64,000 bases of DNA from Chromobacterium sp. IIBBL 290-4 (GCF_024207115.1 NZ_CP100128.1:2728001-2792000); one strand, 5' to 3'; counted from the stretch's first letter, positions 9,040 through 18,584 are shown. Notes: generated by a model from the sequence alone, not told the origin. Program-made: numbers and translations.

Positions 9040-9807
9040 ATGTCTGCACTGATTGAAGCCGCGCGCCGCGCGCTGTCCCTGATGGACCTGACCACGCTGA
9101 ACGACGACGACACCGACGCCAAGGTGATCGCCCTGTGCCAGAAGGCCAAGAGCCAGGACGGCACGGTGGCCGCCGTTTGCGTGTTCCCGCGCTTCGTGCC
9201 GATCGCCAAGAAAACGCTGCGCGAAGCCGGTTGCCCGGAAGTGCTGGTGGCCACCGTCACCAACTTCCCGCACGGCAATGACGATGTCGCCATCGCCGTG
9301 GCCGAGACGCGCGCCGCCATCGCTTACGGCGCGGACGAAGTGGACGTGGTGTTCCCGTATCGCGCGCTGATGGCCGGCAATGGCGATATCGGCTTCGAAC
9401 TGGTCAAGGCCTGCAAAGAGGCCTGCGGCGACAAGCTGCTGAAGGTGATCATCGAAAGCGGCGAGCTGAAAGACGCGGCGCGGATCCGCGCGGCCAGCGA
9501 AATCTCCATCCGCGCCGGCGCCGACTTCATCAAGACCTCCACCGGCAAAGTGCCGGTGAACGCCACGCTGGAAGCGGCCGACGTGATGCTGAACGTGATC
9601 AAGGAGCAGGGCGGCAAGTGCGGCTTCAAGGCTGCCGGCGGCGTGAAGAGCGCAGCCGAAGCCAAACAGTATCTGGAACTGGCCGGCGGCCTGCTGGGCG
9701 ACGACTGGGTCAAGGCCGAGCATTTCCGCTTCGGCGCCTCCAGCCTGCTGGCCAATCTGCAGATCGAGATCGCCGGCGGCGTAGCCAAGCAGACCAGCGG
9801 CTACTGA
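9040..9807 (+). CDS. deoC: Deoxyribose-phosphate aldolase
   Basis: Cleaves 2-deoxyribose 5-phosphate to acetaldehyde and glyceraldehyde 3-phosphate, the last step of deoxynucleoside catabolism. The 255-residue protein is the E. coli-like class. D102, the Schiff-base lysine K165 (FIKTSTGK) and K197 (GFKAAGG) are in place. The ATG at 9040 is preceded by GAGAGAG; an in-frame ATG at 8995 is rejected because the homologous region starts at [12 protein letters not shown]. First gene of deoCABD, about 70 bases downstream of the predicted promoter. Confidence 0.95.
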   Translation: MSALIEAARRALSLMDLTTLNDDDTDAKVIALCQKAKSQDGTVAAVCVFPRFVPIAKKTLREAGCPEVLVATVTNFPHGNDDVAIAVAETRAAIAYGADEVDVVFPYRALMAGNGDIGFELVKACKEACGDKLLKVIIESGELKDAARIRAASEISIRAGADFIKTSTGKVPVNATLEAADVMLNVIKEQGGKCGFKAAGGVKSAAEAKQYLELAGGLLGDDWVKAEHFRFGASSLLANLQIEIAGGVAKQTSGY

Positions 9808-9920
9808 TCGGAAGTTAAGAATTCGCGGGGTTACCGCACTCTGGCCGGGCGATTTCCCGGCCGCATCGCCCGTTGCCGTTTTATTCTGCAGCGCAATGGG
9901 TTTCAGGCAGGGAGAATGCC

Positions 9921-11246
9921 ATGTTTTTGCCGCAGGAAATCATTCGCAAGAAACGCGACGGCGTGCTGCTGTCGCAACAGGACATCCAACAGTTTGTCGC
10001 CGGCATCACCGACAACAGCGTGGCGGACAGCCAGATCGCCGCTTTGGCGATGGCTATCTATTTCAACGGCATGGAGCTGGAAGAGAACGTGCACCTGGCG
10101 CTGGCCATGCGCGATTCCGGCCGCCGCATGCACTGGAAAGACCTGAACCTGCCCGGTCCCATCGTCGACAAGCACTCCACCGGCGGCGTAGGCGACGTGG
10201 TGTCGCTGATGCTCGGGCCGATGGTGGCCGCCTGCGGCGGCTTCGTGCCGATGATTTCCGGCCGCGGCCTGGGACACACCGGCGGCACGCTGGACAAGCT
10301 CTCCGCCGTGCCCGGCTATAACCCGTTCCCGGATCCGGAGCTGTTCCGCAAGGTGGTGAAGGAAGTGGGCGTGGCCATCATCGGCCAGACGTCCGACCTG
10401 GCGCCGGCCGACCGCCGCTTCTACGCCACCCGCGACGTGACCGCCACCGTGGAATCGATCGCGCTGATCACCGCCTCCATCCTGTCCAAGAAGCTGGCGG
10501 CGGGCCTGGACGTGCTGGTGATGGACGTGAAGGCCGGCAGCGGCGCCTTCATGCCGACCATGCAGAAGTCCATCGAACTGGCCGAGCGCATCGTCAAGGT
10601 GGGCAACGGCGCCGGCGTGGCCACTACCGCGCTGATCACCGAAATGAGCCAGCCTTTGGCCTCCACCGCCGGCAACAGCATCGAAACCCGCGAAGCGGTG
10701 CGTTATCTGAAGGGCGACGAGCGCAACCCGCGCCTGCATGAAGTGACCATGGCGCTGTGCGCGCAAATGCTGATCGGCGGCAAGCTGGCCAGCGACGAGG
10801 CCGATGCCCGCGCCAAGCTGCAAGCGGGCCTGGATTCCGGCCGCGCCGCCGAGATCTTCGGCCGCATGGTGACCGCCTTGGGCGGCCCGGCCGACTTCCT
10901 GGAAAACTACGACCGCCATCTGGCGCCGGCGCCCATCGTGCGTCCGGTATACGCCGACAAGGCGGGTTATGTGGGCGCGATGGATACCCGCGGCATCGGC
11001 ATGGCCGTGTGCGCGCTGGGCGGCGGCCGCCGTTTGGCCACCGATGTGCTGGACTTCCGCGTAGGACTGTCGCAGTTCGTCGAACTGGGTCAGAATATCA
11101 GCAAGGAAACCCCGCTGATGATGATCCACGCCGCCGACGAGGCGAGCTTCGAAGACGCGGCGCGCCGCGTCAAGGCCGCCATCCGCATCGACGAGGCCGC
11201 GCCGTCCGAGCTGCCTATGGTGTATCAGATCATCCGCGGCGCATAA
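9921..11246 (+). CDS. deoA: Thymidine phosphorylase
   Basis: Phosphorolysis of thymidine and deoxyuridine to the base and deoxyribose 1-phosphate. The 441-residue protein matches E. coli DeoA in length. The family signature [20 protein letters not shown] is present, together with [10 protein letters not shown] (phosphate and sugar binding) and the glycine-rich central region. The ATG at 9921 has GGGAGA six bases upstream. Second gene of the operon, 113 bases after deoC. Confidence 0.95.
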   Translation: MFLPQEIIRKKRDGVLLSQQDIQQFVAGITDNSVADSQIAALAMAIYFNGMELEENVHLALAMRDSGRRMHWKDLNLPGPIVDKHSTGGVGDVVSLMLGPMVAACGGFVPMISGRGLGHTGGTLDKLSAVPGYNPFPDPELFRKVVKEVGVAIIGQTSDLAPADRRFYATRDVTATVESIALITASILSKKLAAGLDVLVMDVKAGSGAFMPTMQKSIELAERIVKVGNGAGVATTALITEMSQPLASTAGNSIETREAVRYLKGDERNPRLHEVTMALCAQMLIGGKLASDEADARAKLQAGLDSGRAAEIFGRMVTALGGPADFLENYDRHLAPAPIVRPVYADKAGYVGAMDTRGIGMAVCALGGGRRLATDVLDFRVGLSQFVELGQNISKETPLMMIHAADEASFEDAARRVKAAIRIDEAAPSELPMVYQIIRGA

Positions 11247-11260
11247 GGCCGGGAGCGAGC

Positions 11261-12478
11261 ATGAAACGCGCAATTATCATTATTTTGGATTCGCTGGGCA
11301 TAGGCGCGGCAGCCGACGCGCCGAAGTTCGGCGACGCCGGCAGCAACACGCTGGGCCACATCGCGATGGAGGCGGCCGCCGGCCGCGCAGACATCGGCCG
11401 CAACGGCGCGCTGAATCTGCCTAATCTGTCCAAGATGGGCCTGGGCCACGCCTGCCAGCTGTCGTCCGGCTACTTCCCGGAAGGGATGGACCCGGCGGCG
11501 CCGCTGGCGGCCTACGGCTACGCCCGCGAAATCTCCAGCGGCAAGGACACGCCGTCCGGCCACTGGGAAATCGCCGGCGTGCCGGTCTTGTTCGACTGGG
11601 GCTATTTCAGCGATCACGACAACAGTTTCCCGCAGGAACTGCTGGACGCCATCGTCGAGAAGGCCGGTCTGCCGGGCTATCTGGGCAATTGCCACGCTTC
11701 CGGCACCGAGATTCTGGACCGGCTGGGCGAGGAGCATATGAAGACCGGCAAGCCGATCTTCTATACCTCGGCCGACTCGGTGTTCCAGATCGCCTGCCAT
11801 GAAGAGACCTACGGCCTGGATAAGCTCTACGAGCTGTGCAAGATCACCCGCGAGCTGCTGGAGCCGTACAATATCGGCCGCGTGATCGCGCGCCCCTTTG
11901 TCGGCGAAGGCAAGGGCAAGTTCGCCCGCACCGGCAACCGCAAGGACCTGGCGGTGGAGCCGCCGGCGACGACGGTGCTGGAAAAGCTGGCCCTGGCAGG
12001 CGGCGATGTGGTGTCGATAGGCAAGATCGCCGACATCTACGCCCATGTCGGCATCACCCACAAGCACAAGGCCACCGGCTTTGACCAGCTGTGGGACGCC
12101 ACGCTGACCGCCATGCATCAGCATCAGGACAAGCCCGCCATCATCATGGCCAACTTCGTCGATTTCGACTCCAGCTACGGCCATCGCCGCAATACCGCAG
12201 GCTACGCCGCGGCGCTGGAAGAGTTCGACGCCCGTTTGCCGGAAGTGATGAATGCCTTGGGCGAGGACGACATTTTGATTTTGTCGGCCGACCACGGCTG
12301 CGATCCGACCTGGCAAGGCACCGACCACACCCGCGAGCATATCCCGGTGCTGTGTTACGGCAAGAAGGTCAAGGCGGGCCCGCTGGGCGAGCGCGCCACC
12401 TTCGCCGACATCGGCCAGAGCGTAGCCAGCCATCTGGGCTTGCCCAAGATGGATTACGGCGCATCCTTCCTGGATTGA
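11261..12478 (+). CDS. deoB: Phosphopentomutase
   Basis: Converts (deoxy)ribose 1-phosphate to the 5-phosphate, linking DeoA and DeoD to DeoC. The 405-residue protein belongs to the alkaline-phosphatase superfamily: the metal-binding start [11 protein letters not shown], the phosphothreonine region [10 protein letters not shown] and the C-terminal metal ligands [10 protein letters not shown] and TDHTREHIP are all visible. The start is fixed by [11 protein letters not shown] with GGGAGCG upstream. Only 14 bases separate it from deoA, so they are co-transcribed. Confidence 0.95.
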   Translation: MKRAIIIILDSLGIGAAADAPKFGDAGSNTLGHIAMEAAAGRADIGRNGALNLPNLSKMGLGHACQLSSGYFPEGMDPAAPLAAYGYAREISSGKDTPSGHWEIAGVPVLFDWGYFSDHDNSFPQELLDAIVEKAGLPGYLGNCHASGTEILDRLGEEHMKTGKPIFYTSADSVFQIACHEETYGLDKLYELCKITRELLEPYNIGRVIARPFVGEGKGKFARTGNRKDLAVEPPATTVLEKLALAGGDVVSIGKIADIYAHVGITHKHKATGFDQLWDATLTAMHQHQDKPAIIMANFVDFDSSYGHRRNTAGYAAALEEFDARLPEVMNALGEDDILILSADHGCDPTWQGTDHTREHIPVLCYGKKVKAGPLGERATFADIGQSVASHLGLPKMDYGASFLD

Positions 12479-12487
12479 CGCCGCCCA

Positions 12488-12520
12488 GCCGGGCCGCATC
12501 GGCCCGGCATCGCGATTTTT
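12488..12520 (+). terminator. Possible partial terminator between deoB and deoD
   Basis: Stem GCCGGGCC / GGCCCGGC with a GCATC loop, followed 7 bases later by TTTTT. The U tract is displaced, so it may only attenuate read-through or stabilise the upstream message. Confidence 0.4.
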
Positions 12521-12570
12521 CCGCTCGCCAACGCCGGGCGGATCGAGAATCAATTAAGAGGAGACCTTGA

Positions 12571-13281
12571 ATGGCAACCCCGCACATCAACGCCAAAGAC
12601 GGCGCCTTCGCTGAAACCGTACTGATGCCGGGCGACCCGCTGCGCGCGCAGCTGATCGCCGAAACCTTCCTGGAAGGCGCCGAGCTGGTGACCAATGTCC
12701 GCAACATCTTAGGCTACACCGGCACCTACAAGGGCAAGCGCCTGTCGGTGATGGCGCACGGCATGGGCATTCCGTCCGCCAGCATCTACACCACCGAGCT
12801 GATCAAGGACTACGGCGTCAAGAACATCATCCGCATCGGCTCCTGCGGCGCGGTGACGCCGGACATCAAGCTGCGCGAGCTGTTCATCGCCATGGGCGCG
12901 TCCACCGATAGCAAGGTGAACCGCATGCGCTTCCACGATCACGACTACGCCGCCATCGCCGACTACACTCTGCTGCGCACCCTGGTGGACACCGCGGCCG
13001 AGCAGGGCAAGAAAGTGACTGTCGGCAATGTGTTCTCCGCCGATCTGTTCTACGGCGTGCAGCCGAACATGTTGGACGTGCTGGCAAAGATGCAGGTCAA
13101 TGTTATCGAGATGGAGTTGGCCGGCATTTACGCCGTGGCCGCTCAATACGGCGCGCGCGCGGCCGGCATTTTGACCGTGTCCGACATTATCCCGACCGGC
13201 GAAGCCACCAGCGCCGAAGAGCGCCAGACCTCTTTCCGCGACATGATGGAAGTGGCGCTGGATGCCGCGATCAAGCTGTAA
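12571..13281 (+). CDS. deoD: Purine nucleoside phosphorylase (hexameric, DeoD type)
   Basis: Phosphorolysis of purine (deoxy)nucleosides. The 236-residue protein aligns end to end with E. coli DeoD: MATPHINA start, MPGDPLRA phosphate loop, [26 protein letters not shown] (nucleoside-binding; E. coli has EMEAAGIY) and the catalytic Asp in TVSDII. AGAGGAG precedes the ATG. It closes the deo operon and is followed by a terminator. Confidence 0.95.
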   Translation: MATPHINAKDGAFAETVLMPGDPLRAQLIAETFLEGAELVTNVRNILGYTGTYKGKRLSVMAHGMGIPSASIYTTELIKDYGVKNIIRIGSCGAVTPDIKLRELFIAMGASTDSKVNRMRFHDHDYAAIADYTLLRTLVDTAAEQGKKVTVGNVFSADLFYGVQPNMLDVLAKMQVNVIEMELAGIYAVAAQYGARAAGILTVSDIIPTGEATSAEERQTSFRDMMEVALDAAIKL

Positions 13282-13307
13282 TGCGCTGATTTTCCGGTGA
13301 AACGACG

Positions 13308-13336
13308 CGCCGCCATGGGCGGCGTGTTGTTTTTTC
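13308..13336 (+). terminator. Terminator of the deo operon
   Basis: Stem CGCCGCC (13308-13314) / GGCGGCG (13318-13324) followed by TGTTGTTTTTT, 26 bases past the deoD stop. Confidence 0.75.
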
Positions 13337-13400
13337 GGCCTGGCGCGGCGCGCGTGTGGCGTAAAGCCTACGGCGTCATACTGCACTGCACAAAAACTAC

Positions 13401-13435
13401 TTGCCTAATCCCGATGGTATACCGATAATCGGTAT
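13401..13435 (+). promoter_or_regulatory. Predicted sRNA promoter overlapped by a palindrome
   Basis: TTGCCT (13401-13406), 17 bases, GATAAT (13424-13429). The perfect inverted repeat ATACCGAT-A-ATCGGTAT (13419-13435) covers the -10 box and could be an operator. Confidence 0.45.
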
Positions 13436-13539
13436 TGCATCAGGGCGTTACGCAATGTGGCGTCTCTGGTGTTGTCTCCTCCATCCTCCTTCTAAGGTGG
13501 AACTTGGCGCAACACGCAACAGCGTTGCGCTTTTTTTTT
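13436..13539 (+). ncRNA. Candidate trans-acting small RNA with anti-Shine-Dalgarno loops
   Basis: A ~104-base unit bounded by the predicted promoter above and an orphan rho-independent terminator (GCGCAAC 13507-13513 / GTTGCGC 13524-13530, then nine T). It lies after the deo terminator and before the separate rplM promoter, so it is not a leader of either. A 5' hairpin is possible around 13440-13468. The middle contains TCTCCTCCATCCTCCTTCT (13475-13493), complementary to GGAGG ribosome sites; CCATC (13481-13485) can pair with GGTGG (13496-13500) to expose CTCCTTCT in the loop. This layout is that of Hfq-type sRNAs with anti-SD loops. No significant protein coding: a 68-codon frame here has no ribosome site. 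The RNA itself is unproven. Confidence 0.5.
13507..13539 (+). terminator. Strong orphan terminator (3' end of the candidate sRNA)
   Basis: Seven-base-pair GC-rich stem with a 10-base loop and an uninterrupted run of nine T (13531-13539). No protein gene ends here. Confidence 0.85.
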
Positions 13540-13603
13540 GGGTCATTTCCGGCCTGAATCCGCCCGTTTGCCGCGCTGTGGAAATCTGTTGTCGCACAAG
13601 GGT

Positions 13604-13633
13604 TTGACAGCAGGGCGGCCACTGCACTAGAAT
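13604..13633 (+). promoter_or_regulatory. Promoter of rplM-rpsI
   Basis: Consensus TTGACA (13604-13609), an 18-base spacer and TAGAAT (13628-13633), 35 bases before the rplM start. Confidence 0.75.
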
Positions 13634-13667
13634 CCGTAACTTTCAAGAATTACGATGGAAGAGTTCC

Positions 13668-14096
13668 ATGAAGACCTTTTCTGCCAAGCCGCATGAGGTA
13701 AAGCGCGAATGGTACGTGGTCGACGCCGCCGACAAGGTGCTGGGTCGCCTGGCTGCCGAAATCGCCCGCCGTCTGCGTGGCAAACACAAGCCGGAATTCA
13801 CTCCGCACGTTGACACCGGTGACTTCATCGTTGTGGTGAACGTCGAGAAGCTGCGCGTGACCGGCACCAAGGCACAAGACAAGAAGTACTACCGTCACTC
13901 CGGTTACCCGGGCGGCATCTACGAACGCACCTTCACCGAACTGCAAAACCAGTTCCCGGAGCGCGTTCTGGAAAAAGCCGTGAAAGGCATGCTGCCTAAG
14001 GGTCCGCTGGGCTACGCCATGATCAAGAAGCTCAAGGTGTACTCTGGTTCCGAGCACCCGCACGCCGCCCAACAGCCCAAAGTGCTGGAAATCTGA
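13668..14096 (+). CDS. rplM: 50S ribosomal protein L13
   Basis: The 142-residue protein has the full L13 length and motifs: MKTFSAKP start, [38 protein letters not shown] and the C-terminal [13 protein letters not shown]. It binds 23S rRNA early in 50S assembly. GGAAGAG is upstream of the ATG. It is 15 bases before rpsI and shares its promoter, the usual L13-S9 operon. Confidence 0.98.
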   Translation: MKTFSAKPHEVKREWYVVDAADKVLGRLAAEIARRLRGKHKPEFTPHVDTGDFIVVVNVEKLRVTGTKAQDKKYYRHSGYPGGIYERTFTELQNQFPERVLEKAVKGMLPKGPLGYAMIKKLKVYSGSEHPHAAQQPKVLEI

Positions 14097-14111
14097 TTTT
14101 AAGGCTTAACA

Positions 14112-14504
14112 ATGAACGGTAAATACTACTACGGCACTGGCCGTCGCAAGAGCTCCGTTGCTCGCGTGTTCATGCAAAAGGGTTCCGGCCAAATCATCGT
14201 TAACGGCAAGCCGGTTGACGAATATTTCGCCCGTGAAACCGGTCGCATGGTTATCCGCCAGCCGCTGGCCCTGACCGAAAACCTCGAATCCTTCGACATC
14301 AAGGTGAACGTGGTTGGCGGTGGTGAAACCGGCCAAGCCGGCGCGATCCGTCACGGCATCACCCGCGCTCTGATCGACTTCGACGCAGCCCTGAAGGCTG
14401 CTCTGTCCGCCGCTGGTTACGTAACCCGCGACGCTCGCGAAGTTGAGCGTAAGAAGGTCGGTCTGCGCAAAGCACGCCGCGCCAAGCAGTTCTCCAAGCG
14501 TTAA
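14112..14504 (+). CDS. rpsI: 30S ribosomal protein S9
   Basis: The 130-residue protein starts [19 protein letters not shown] and ends with the conserved basic tail [14 protein letters not shown], whose last residues reach the P-site tRNA. It follows rplM in the standard operon and is closed by a strong terminator. Confidence 0.98.
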   Translation: MNGKYYYGTGRRKSSVARVFMQKGSGQIIVNGKPVDEYFARETGRMVIRQPLALTENLESFDIKVNVVGGGETGQAGAIRHGITRALIDFDAALKAALSAAGYVTRDAREVERKKVGLRKARRAKQFSKR

Positions 14505-14526
14505 TCGCAAGGATTCTGCAAAGAAC

Positions 14527-14556
14527 AAAACCGCCTGGTTCGCCCGGCGGTTTTTT
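14527..14556 (+). terminator. Terminator of rplM-rpsI
   Basis: AAAACCGCC paired with GGCGGTTTTTT around a TGGTTCGCCC loop, 23 bases after the rpsI stop. Confidence 0.85.
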
Positions 14557-14568
14557 CTATTTGTATGC

Positions 14569-14619
14569 TTGCCGCTACAGCGCAGTCTGCCTAAAATGTC
14601 GCCTTTGCGACATTTTTTT
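14569..14619 (+). promoter_or_regulatory. argC promoter overlapped by a perfect hairpin
   Basis: TTGCCG (14569-14574), 17 bases, TAAAAT (14592-14597). A perfect 10-bp inverted repeat, AAAATGTCGC-CTTT-GCGACATTTT (14593-14616), followed by TTT, covers the -10 and expected start point and ends 18 bases before argC. It may be an operator, or a terminator for read-through from rpsI. Confidence 0.5.
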
Positions 14620-14634
14620 ATATAAAGGCTAGCC

Positions 14635-15663
14635 ATGATCAAGGTTGGGATCGTTGGGGGCACCGGCTACACCGGTGTCGAGTTGCTGCGTTTGCTGGCC
14701 AAGCACCCGCAGGCGCGCGTGACGGCGGTGACGTCGCGCAAGGATGCGGGCATTCGCGTCGACGAAATGTTCCCCAGCTTGCGCGGCCGCATCGATCTAG
14801 CCTTTGCCACGCCTGACGAAGCGCGCCTGGCCGAGTGCGATGTGGTGTTCTTCGCCACGCCCAACGGCATTGCCATGCAGGATGCCGTCGCGCTGCTGGA
14901 TGCCGGCGTGCGGGTGATAGACCTGGCGGCCGACTTCCGCATCAAGGATGTGTTCGAGTGGGAGAAATGGTACGGCATGCCGCATGCCTCGCCGCACCTG
15001 GTGGCCGATGCCGTCTACGGCCTGCCGGAAGTGAACCGCGAAGCCATTCGCGGCGCGCGTCTGGTGGCTAATCCGGGCTGCTATCCCACCGCGGTGCAAT
15101 TGGGCTTTCTGCCGCTGATCGAGGCGGGCGTGGTGGATGGCTCCAGCCTGATCGCCGACTGCAAATCCGGCGTATCCGGCGCGGGCCGCAAGGGCGAGAT
15201 CGGCGCCTTGCTGGCGGAGGCCGGCGATTCCTTCAAAGCCTACGGCGTGGCTGGCCATCGCCATCTGCCGGAAATCCGCCAGGGTTTGGCCCATATCGGC
15301 GGCAAGCCGGTGGGCCTGACCTTTGTGCCGCACCTGACGCCGATGATACGCGGCATCCATGCCACGCTGTACGCGCGCCTGACCAAGGATGTGGACCTGC
15401 AGCAGCTGTTCGAAAGCCGCTACGCCAAGGAAGGCTTCGTCGATGTGCTGCCGGCCGGCAGCCATCCGGAAACGCGCTCGGTGCGAGGCGCCAATCTGTG
15501 CCGCATCGCGGTGCATAAGCCGCAGGGCGGCGATACGATCGTGGTGCTGTCGGTGATAGACAATCTGGTCAAGGGCGCGGCCGGCCAGGCGGTGCAGAAC
15601 ATGAACCTGATGTTCGGCCTGCCGGAGCTGGATGGCCTGGATGTCGTGCCCTTGATGCCGTAA
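14635..15663 (+). CDS. argC: N-acetyl-gamma-glutamyl-phosphate reductase
   Basis: NADPH-dependent third step of arginine biosynthesis. The 342-residue protein has the short ArgC length, the dinucleotide motif [18 protein letters not shown] at the start and the catalytic cysteine in NPGCYPT near residue 149. The conserved [10 protein letters not shown] and GHRHLPEI motifs follow. It is a single gene between rpsI and erpA, with its own predicted promoter. Confidence 0.96.
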   Translation: MIKVGIVGGTGYTGVELLRLLAKHPQARVTAVTSRKDAGIRVDEMFPSLRGRIDLAFATPDEARLAECDVVFFATPNGIAMQDAVALLDAGVRVIDLAADFRIKDVFEWEKWYGMPHASPHLVADAVYGLPEVNREAIRGARLVANPGCYPTAVQLGFLPLIEAGVVDGSSLIADCKSGVSGAGRKGEIGALLAEAGDSFKAYGVAGHRHLPEIRQGLAHIGGKPVGLTFVPHLTPMIRGIHATLYARLTKDVDLQQLFESRYAKEGFVDVLPAGSHPETRSVRGANLCRIAVHKPQGGDTIVVLSVIDNLVKGAAGQAVQNMNLMFGLPELDGLDVVPLMP

Positions 15664-15698
15664 ATCCGTCGATCAATGGCCGTGGCTGTGGCAAAACG

Positions 15699-15783
15699 CG
15701 TAGGGCGATCCGCCGATGCGGGCTTGGCATGATGATTGTACGAGAGTGAGACGGATCGCCCCTGCCGGGGCATCCGCCCTACG
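15699..15783. repeat. 85-bp palindromic REP/MITE-like element
   Basis: Ends are imperfect inverted repeats: CGTAGGGCGATCCGCC on the left and GGCATCCGCCCTACG on the right, with a nested GCCCC-GGCA-GGGGC hairpin (minus-strand reading). The ...GTAGGGCGGAT... termini are typical of dispersed palindromic elements in proteobacteria. No coding potential. Only one copy is seen in this window. Confidence 0.5.
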
Positions 15784-15886
15784 ACAATTGTGCCTAGGGG
15801 CTTGAAGGCTCGCCATCCGCCCCGATATCCGACTAAAATGGTGGGTGAATGGCCGCGACCGGCCCGATTGAAATACGAGGTTACAC

Positions 15887-16240
15887 ATGACTGAAGCTGC
15901 TACCGAAATGCCATGCCCGATCAACTTCACCGACAGCGCTTGTGCCAAGGTGCAGGATCTGATCGCGGAAGAGGGTAATCCCGATCTGAAGCTGCGCGTG
16001 TTCGTTACCGGCGGCGGTTGTTCCGGTTTCCAGTACGGTTTCACTTTCGATGAAATCGCCAATGAAGACGACACCGCCATCGAGCGCCAAGGCGTGACCT
16101 TCCTGGTCGATCCGATGAGCTACCAATACCTGGTCGGCGCCGAGATCGACTATCAGGAAAGCCTGGAAGGCTCCCAGTTCGTGATCCGCAATCCGAACGC
16201 CACCACTACTTGCGGTTGTGGTTCTTCGTTCTCGGTGTGA
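15887..16240 (+). CDS. erpA: Iron-sulfur cluster insertion protein ErpA
   Basis: A-type carrier that delivers [4Fe-4S] clusters to apo-enzymes, including isoprenoid-synthesis enzymes. The 117-residue protein has the three cluster cysteines in the A-type pattern: [11 protein letters not shown] and the C-terminal [10 protein letters not shown]. The phrase [18 protein letters not shown] is typical of ErpA rather than IscA. Single gene with a strong terminator 22 bases after the stop. Confidence 0.94.
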   Translation: MTEAATEMPCPINFTDSACAKVQDLIAEEGNPDLKLRVFVTGGGCSGFQYGFTFDEIANEDDTAIERQGVTFLVDPMSYQYLVGAEIDYQESLEGSQFVIRNPNATTTCGCGSSFSV

Positions 16241-16261
16241 TACTGAGCGAAGGTAAGAACC

Positions 16262-16290
16262 AGGCCCGGGCACTTGCCCGGGCCTTTTTG
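16262..16290 (+). terminator. Terminator after erpA
   Basis: AGGCCCGGGCA / TGCCCGGGCCT with a minimal CTT-centred loop and TTTTT. Confidence 0.85.
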
Positions 16291-16304
16291 CTGGAAATCA
16301 CGAC

Positions 16305-17162
16305 ATGAACAAACTGCCGCCAGTGGTATTGCCGAAGATAGAATTCAATCGCGAATTCGCTTTCACTGACGCCGACTTCGAACGCATTCGCAAGTTGATT
16401 TACAAGGAGGCGGGGATTTCCCTGAATCCGTCCAAGAAGGACATGGTGTACGGCCGGCTGGTGCGCCGCATCCGCGAGCTCAAGCTGCCGGGTTTCGCCG
16501 CCTATGTCGATTTCCTGGAGTCGATAGGCGGCAAGCGCGAGTTCGAGCAATTCGTCAACGCGCTGACTACCAACCTGACCTTCTTCTTCCGCGAAGAGCA
16601 CCACTTTCCCATCCTGGCCGAGCATCTGAAGAAAAAGGCTGCGGCGGGCGGCGAGCTGTCCATCTGGTGCGCGGCTTCGTCCACCGGCGAGGAACCGTAT
16701 TCGCTGGCCATCACCGCGCTGGAGTCCTTCCCCGGCATGTCGCGGCCCAATATCACGGTGCTGGCCACCGATCTGGATACCAGCGTGCTGGAAACCGGCC
16801 GCAAGGGCATTTATCCGGCGGACAAGATCGCGCGTCTGCCGGCGGGCCATGCGGTCAAGTATTTCGACAAGCTGCCGGACGGCAGCTACCAGGCCAAGCC
16901 GGCGCTGCGCAATATGATCACTTTCCAGCGTCTGAATCTGGTGGAGGGCAACTGGTCGGTGCGCAAGCAGTTTGACGCCATCTTCTGCCGCAATGTGATG
17001 ATTTATTTCGATCGCGATACCCAGTTCGGCGTGCTCAAGCGCTTCGCGCCCTTGCTCAAGCCGGATGGCTTGCTGTTTGTCGGCCATTCCGAAAATTTCT
17101 ATTTCGCTTCCGATTATTTCCATTTGCGCGGCAAAACCGTGTACGAACACGCCAAGAAGTAG
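16305..17162 (+). CDS. cheR: Chemotaxis protein methyltransferase CheR
   Basis: SAM-dependent methylation of glutamates on chemoreceptors (adaptation). The 285-residue protein has the N-terminal helical CheR domain (FERIRKLIYKEAGISL), the FFR motif (TTNLTFFFREEHHF), the SAM-binding WCAASSTGEEPYSLA and the catalytic-domain FCRNVMIYFD. The start lies just past the erpA terminator with a weak GGAAA site. No other che genes are adjacent, so this is an isolated copy; a chemoreceptor is encoded at 60585-62600. It could serve the main chemotaxis cluster elsewhere or a separate pathway. Confidence 0.92.
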   Translation: MNKLPPVVLPKIEFNREFAFTDADFERIRKLIYKEAGISLNPSKKDMVYGRLVRRIRELKLPGFAAYVDFLESIGGKREFEQFVNALTTNLTFFFREEHHFPILAEHLKKKAAAGGELSIWCAASSTGEEPYSLAITALESFPGMSRPNITVLATDLDTSVLETGRKGIYPADKIARLPAGHAVKYFDKLPDGSYQAKPALRNMITFQRLNLVEGNWSVRKQFDAIFCRNVMIYFDRDTQFGVLKRFAPLLKPDGLLFVGHSENFYFASDYFHLRGKTVYEHAKK

Positions 17163-17220
17163 CCATTTGTCTGACAAAACAGTCGCGCGCGGCGCGATTT
17201 GTCATTAACATCACGGCTGA

Positions 17221-17250
17221 AACGGGCAAGCGCGTCTTGCCCGTTGTCTT
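17221..17250 (+). terminator. Possible terminator after cheR
   Basis: CGGGCAAG / CTTGCCCG stem with a CGCGT loop and TTGTCTT downstream; the T tract is weak. Confidence 0.45.
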
Positions 17251-17266
17251 GTCTGATGGAGGCATG

Positions 17267-18523
17267 ATGCGAGTGGCAGTACTCGGAGCCGGCGTGGTGG
17301 GCGTATCCACCGCTTGGTTCCTGGCCAGAATGGGGCATGAGGTGGTGGTGCTGGAGCGCGCCAGCGGCGCGGCGAGGGAGACCAGCTTCGCCAATGGCGG
17401 CCAGTTATCGGTCAGCCAGTCAGAGCCGTGGGCGAATCCGCGGGCGCCGTGGCAGGTGCTGCGCTGGCTGTTTCGCGCCGACGCGCCGCTGCTGTTCCGG
17501 CCGCGGCTGGACCCGGCGCAATGGCGCTGGATGGCGGATTTTCTGCAGGAATGCCTGCCGGGGCGCGAGCGCCGCAATATGAAGCAAATGGTGGCGCTGG
17601 GCATGTATAGCCGCGACGCCATGCGGCAATTGCGCGAAGAAACAGGCATCACCTATCGCCGCCTCGCGCGCGGCATTTTGACCCTTCATTACGATGTCTG
17701 CCAGTTGCGGCATGCCGAGCGCGCCGCCGCCGCCATGCGCGGGCAGGGCGTCGACAAGCGGATGCTGACGCCGGGGCAGGTGCTGGAGCTGGAGCCCGCG
17801 CTGGGGCCCGCGCTGCCGCACCTCTGCGGCGCCAGTTGGTGTCCGGACGACGAATCTGGCGATGTGCACTTGTTTACCCGCAGCCTGTCGGAGTCCGCCG
17901 CGGGTCTGGGAGTCGAGTTCCGCTTCAATACCCGCATCAATGCTTTGGAAATGGCTGATGGCGCGGTGTCTGGCGTGTCGGTCACCGCCGAGGACGGCAG
18001 TTATCAGCGCGTGACCGCCGACGCGTATGTCCTGGCGCTGGGCAGCCATTCTCCATTGCTGACAGGGCCGCTGGGCCTGCGCTTGCCTATCTACCCCGCC
18101 AAGGGTTATTCGGCGACGGTTCCGGTGAAAAGCATTGCGGCCGCGCCCATGGTCAGCATTACCGACGAAGCGCACAAGGTGGTATTCAGCCGGCTGGGAG
18201 ATGAACTGCGCATTGCCGGAACGGCGGAGCTGTCCGGCTATTCCTCCAGCCTGAACCAGGTCCGCTGCCAGGCTTTGATCCGGCGGGGACAGGCTTTGTT
18301 TCCCGATGCTTGCGATTGGGAGGCTGCCCGCTTTTGGAGCGGTTTGCGGCCGGCTACGCCGGGCAATGTGCCCTTGATCGGCAACAGCGGAATCGGACGC
18401 TTGTACCTGAACACCGGGCACGGCACCTTGGGCTGGACCGAGGGGGCGGGTTCGGGCAAGGCGCTGGCGGAGTTGATCAGCGGCAGGCGGCCGCAATTGG
18501 ATTTCGCGTTCTACGGCGCTTGA
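17267..18523 (+). CDS. dadA: D-amino acid dehydrogenase (DadA family)
   Basis: FAD-dependent membrane-associated oxidation of D-amino acids such as D-alanine to the keto acid. The 418-residue protein begins with the dinucleotide motif VAVLGAGVVGVSTAWFLARMG and has the DadA phrase ETSFANGGQLSVSQSEPWANP, and near the C-terminus WSGLRPATPGNVPLIG and NTGHGTLGWTEGAGSG. The second of two adjacent ATGs (17267) has the better spacing to the GGAGG at 17258. No alanine racemase (dadX) follows, unlike the classic dad operon. Confidence 0.88.
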   Translation: MRVAVLGAGVVGVSTAWFLARMGHEVVVLERASGAARETSFANGGQLSVSQSEPWANPRAPWQVLRWLFRADAPLLFRPRLDPAQWRWMADFLQECLPGRERRNMKQMVALGMYSRDAMRQLREETGITYRRLARGILTLHYDVCQLRHAERAAAAMRGQGVDKRMLTPGQVLELEPALGPALPHLCGASWCPDDESGDVHLFTRSLSESAAGLGVEFRFNTRINALEMADGAVSGVSVTAEDGSYQRVTADAYVLALGSHSPLLTGPLGLRLPIYPAKGYSATVPVKSIAAAPMVSITDEAHKVVFSRLGDELRIAGTAELSGYSSSLNQVRCQALIRRGQALFPDACDWEAARFWSGLRPATPGNVPLIGNSGIGRLYLNTGHGTLGWTEGAGSGKALAELISGRRPQLDFAFYGA

Positions 18524-18584
18524 GCCGTCGAGCGGATCACGCAAATACAGGCTGGCCGGAATGGCCGGCGTTTGGAGCAGAGAA

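Noticed and set aside
13401..13607. 68-codon plus-strand frame in the deoD-rplM gap
   Set aside because: No ribosome site, runs through a strong terminator and into the rplM promoter; the RNA explanation fits better.
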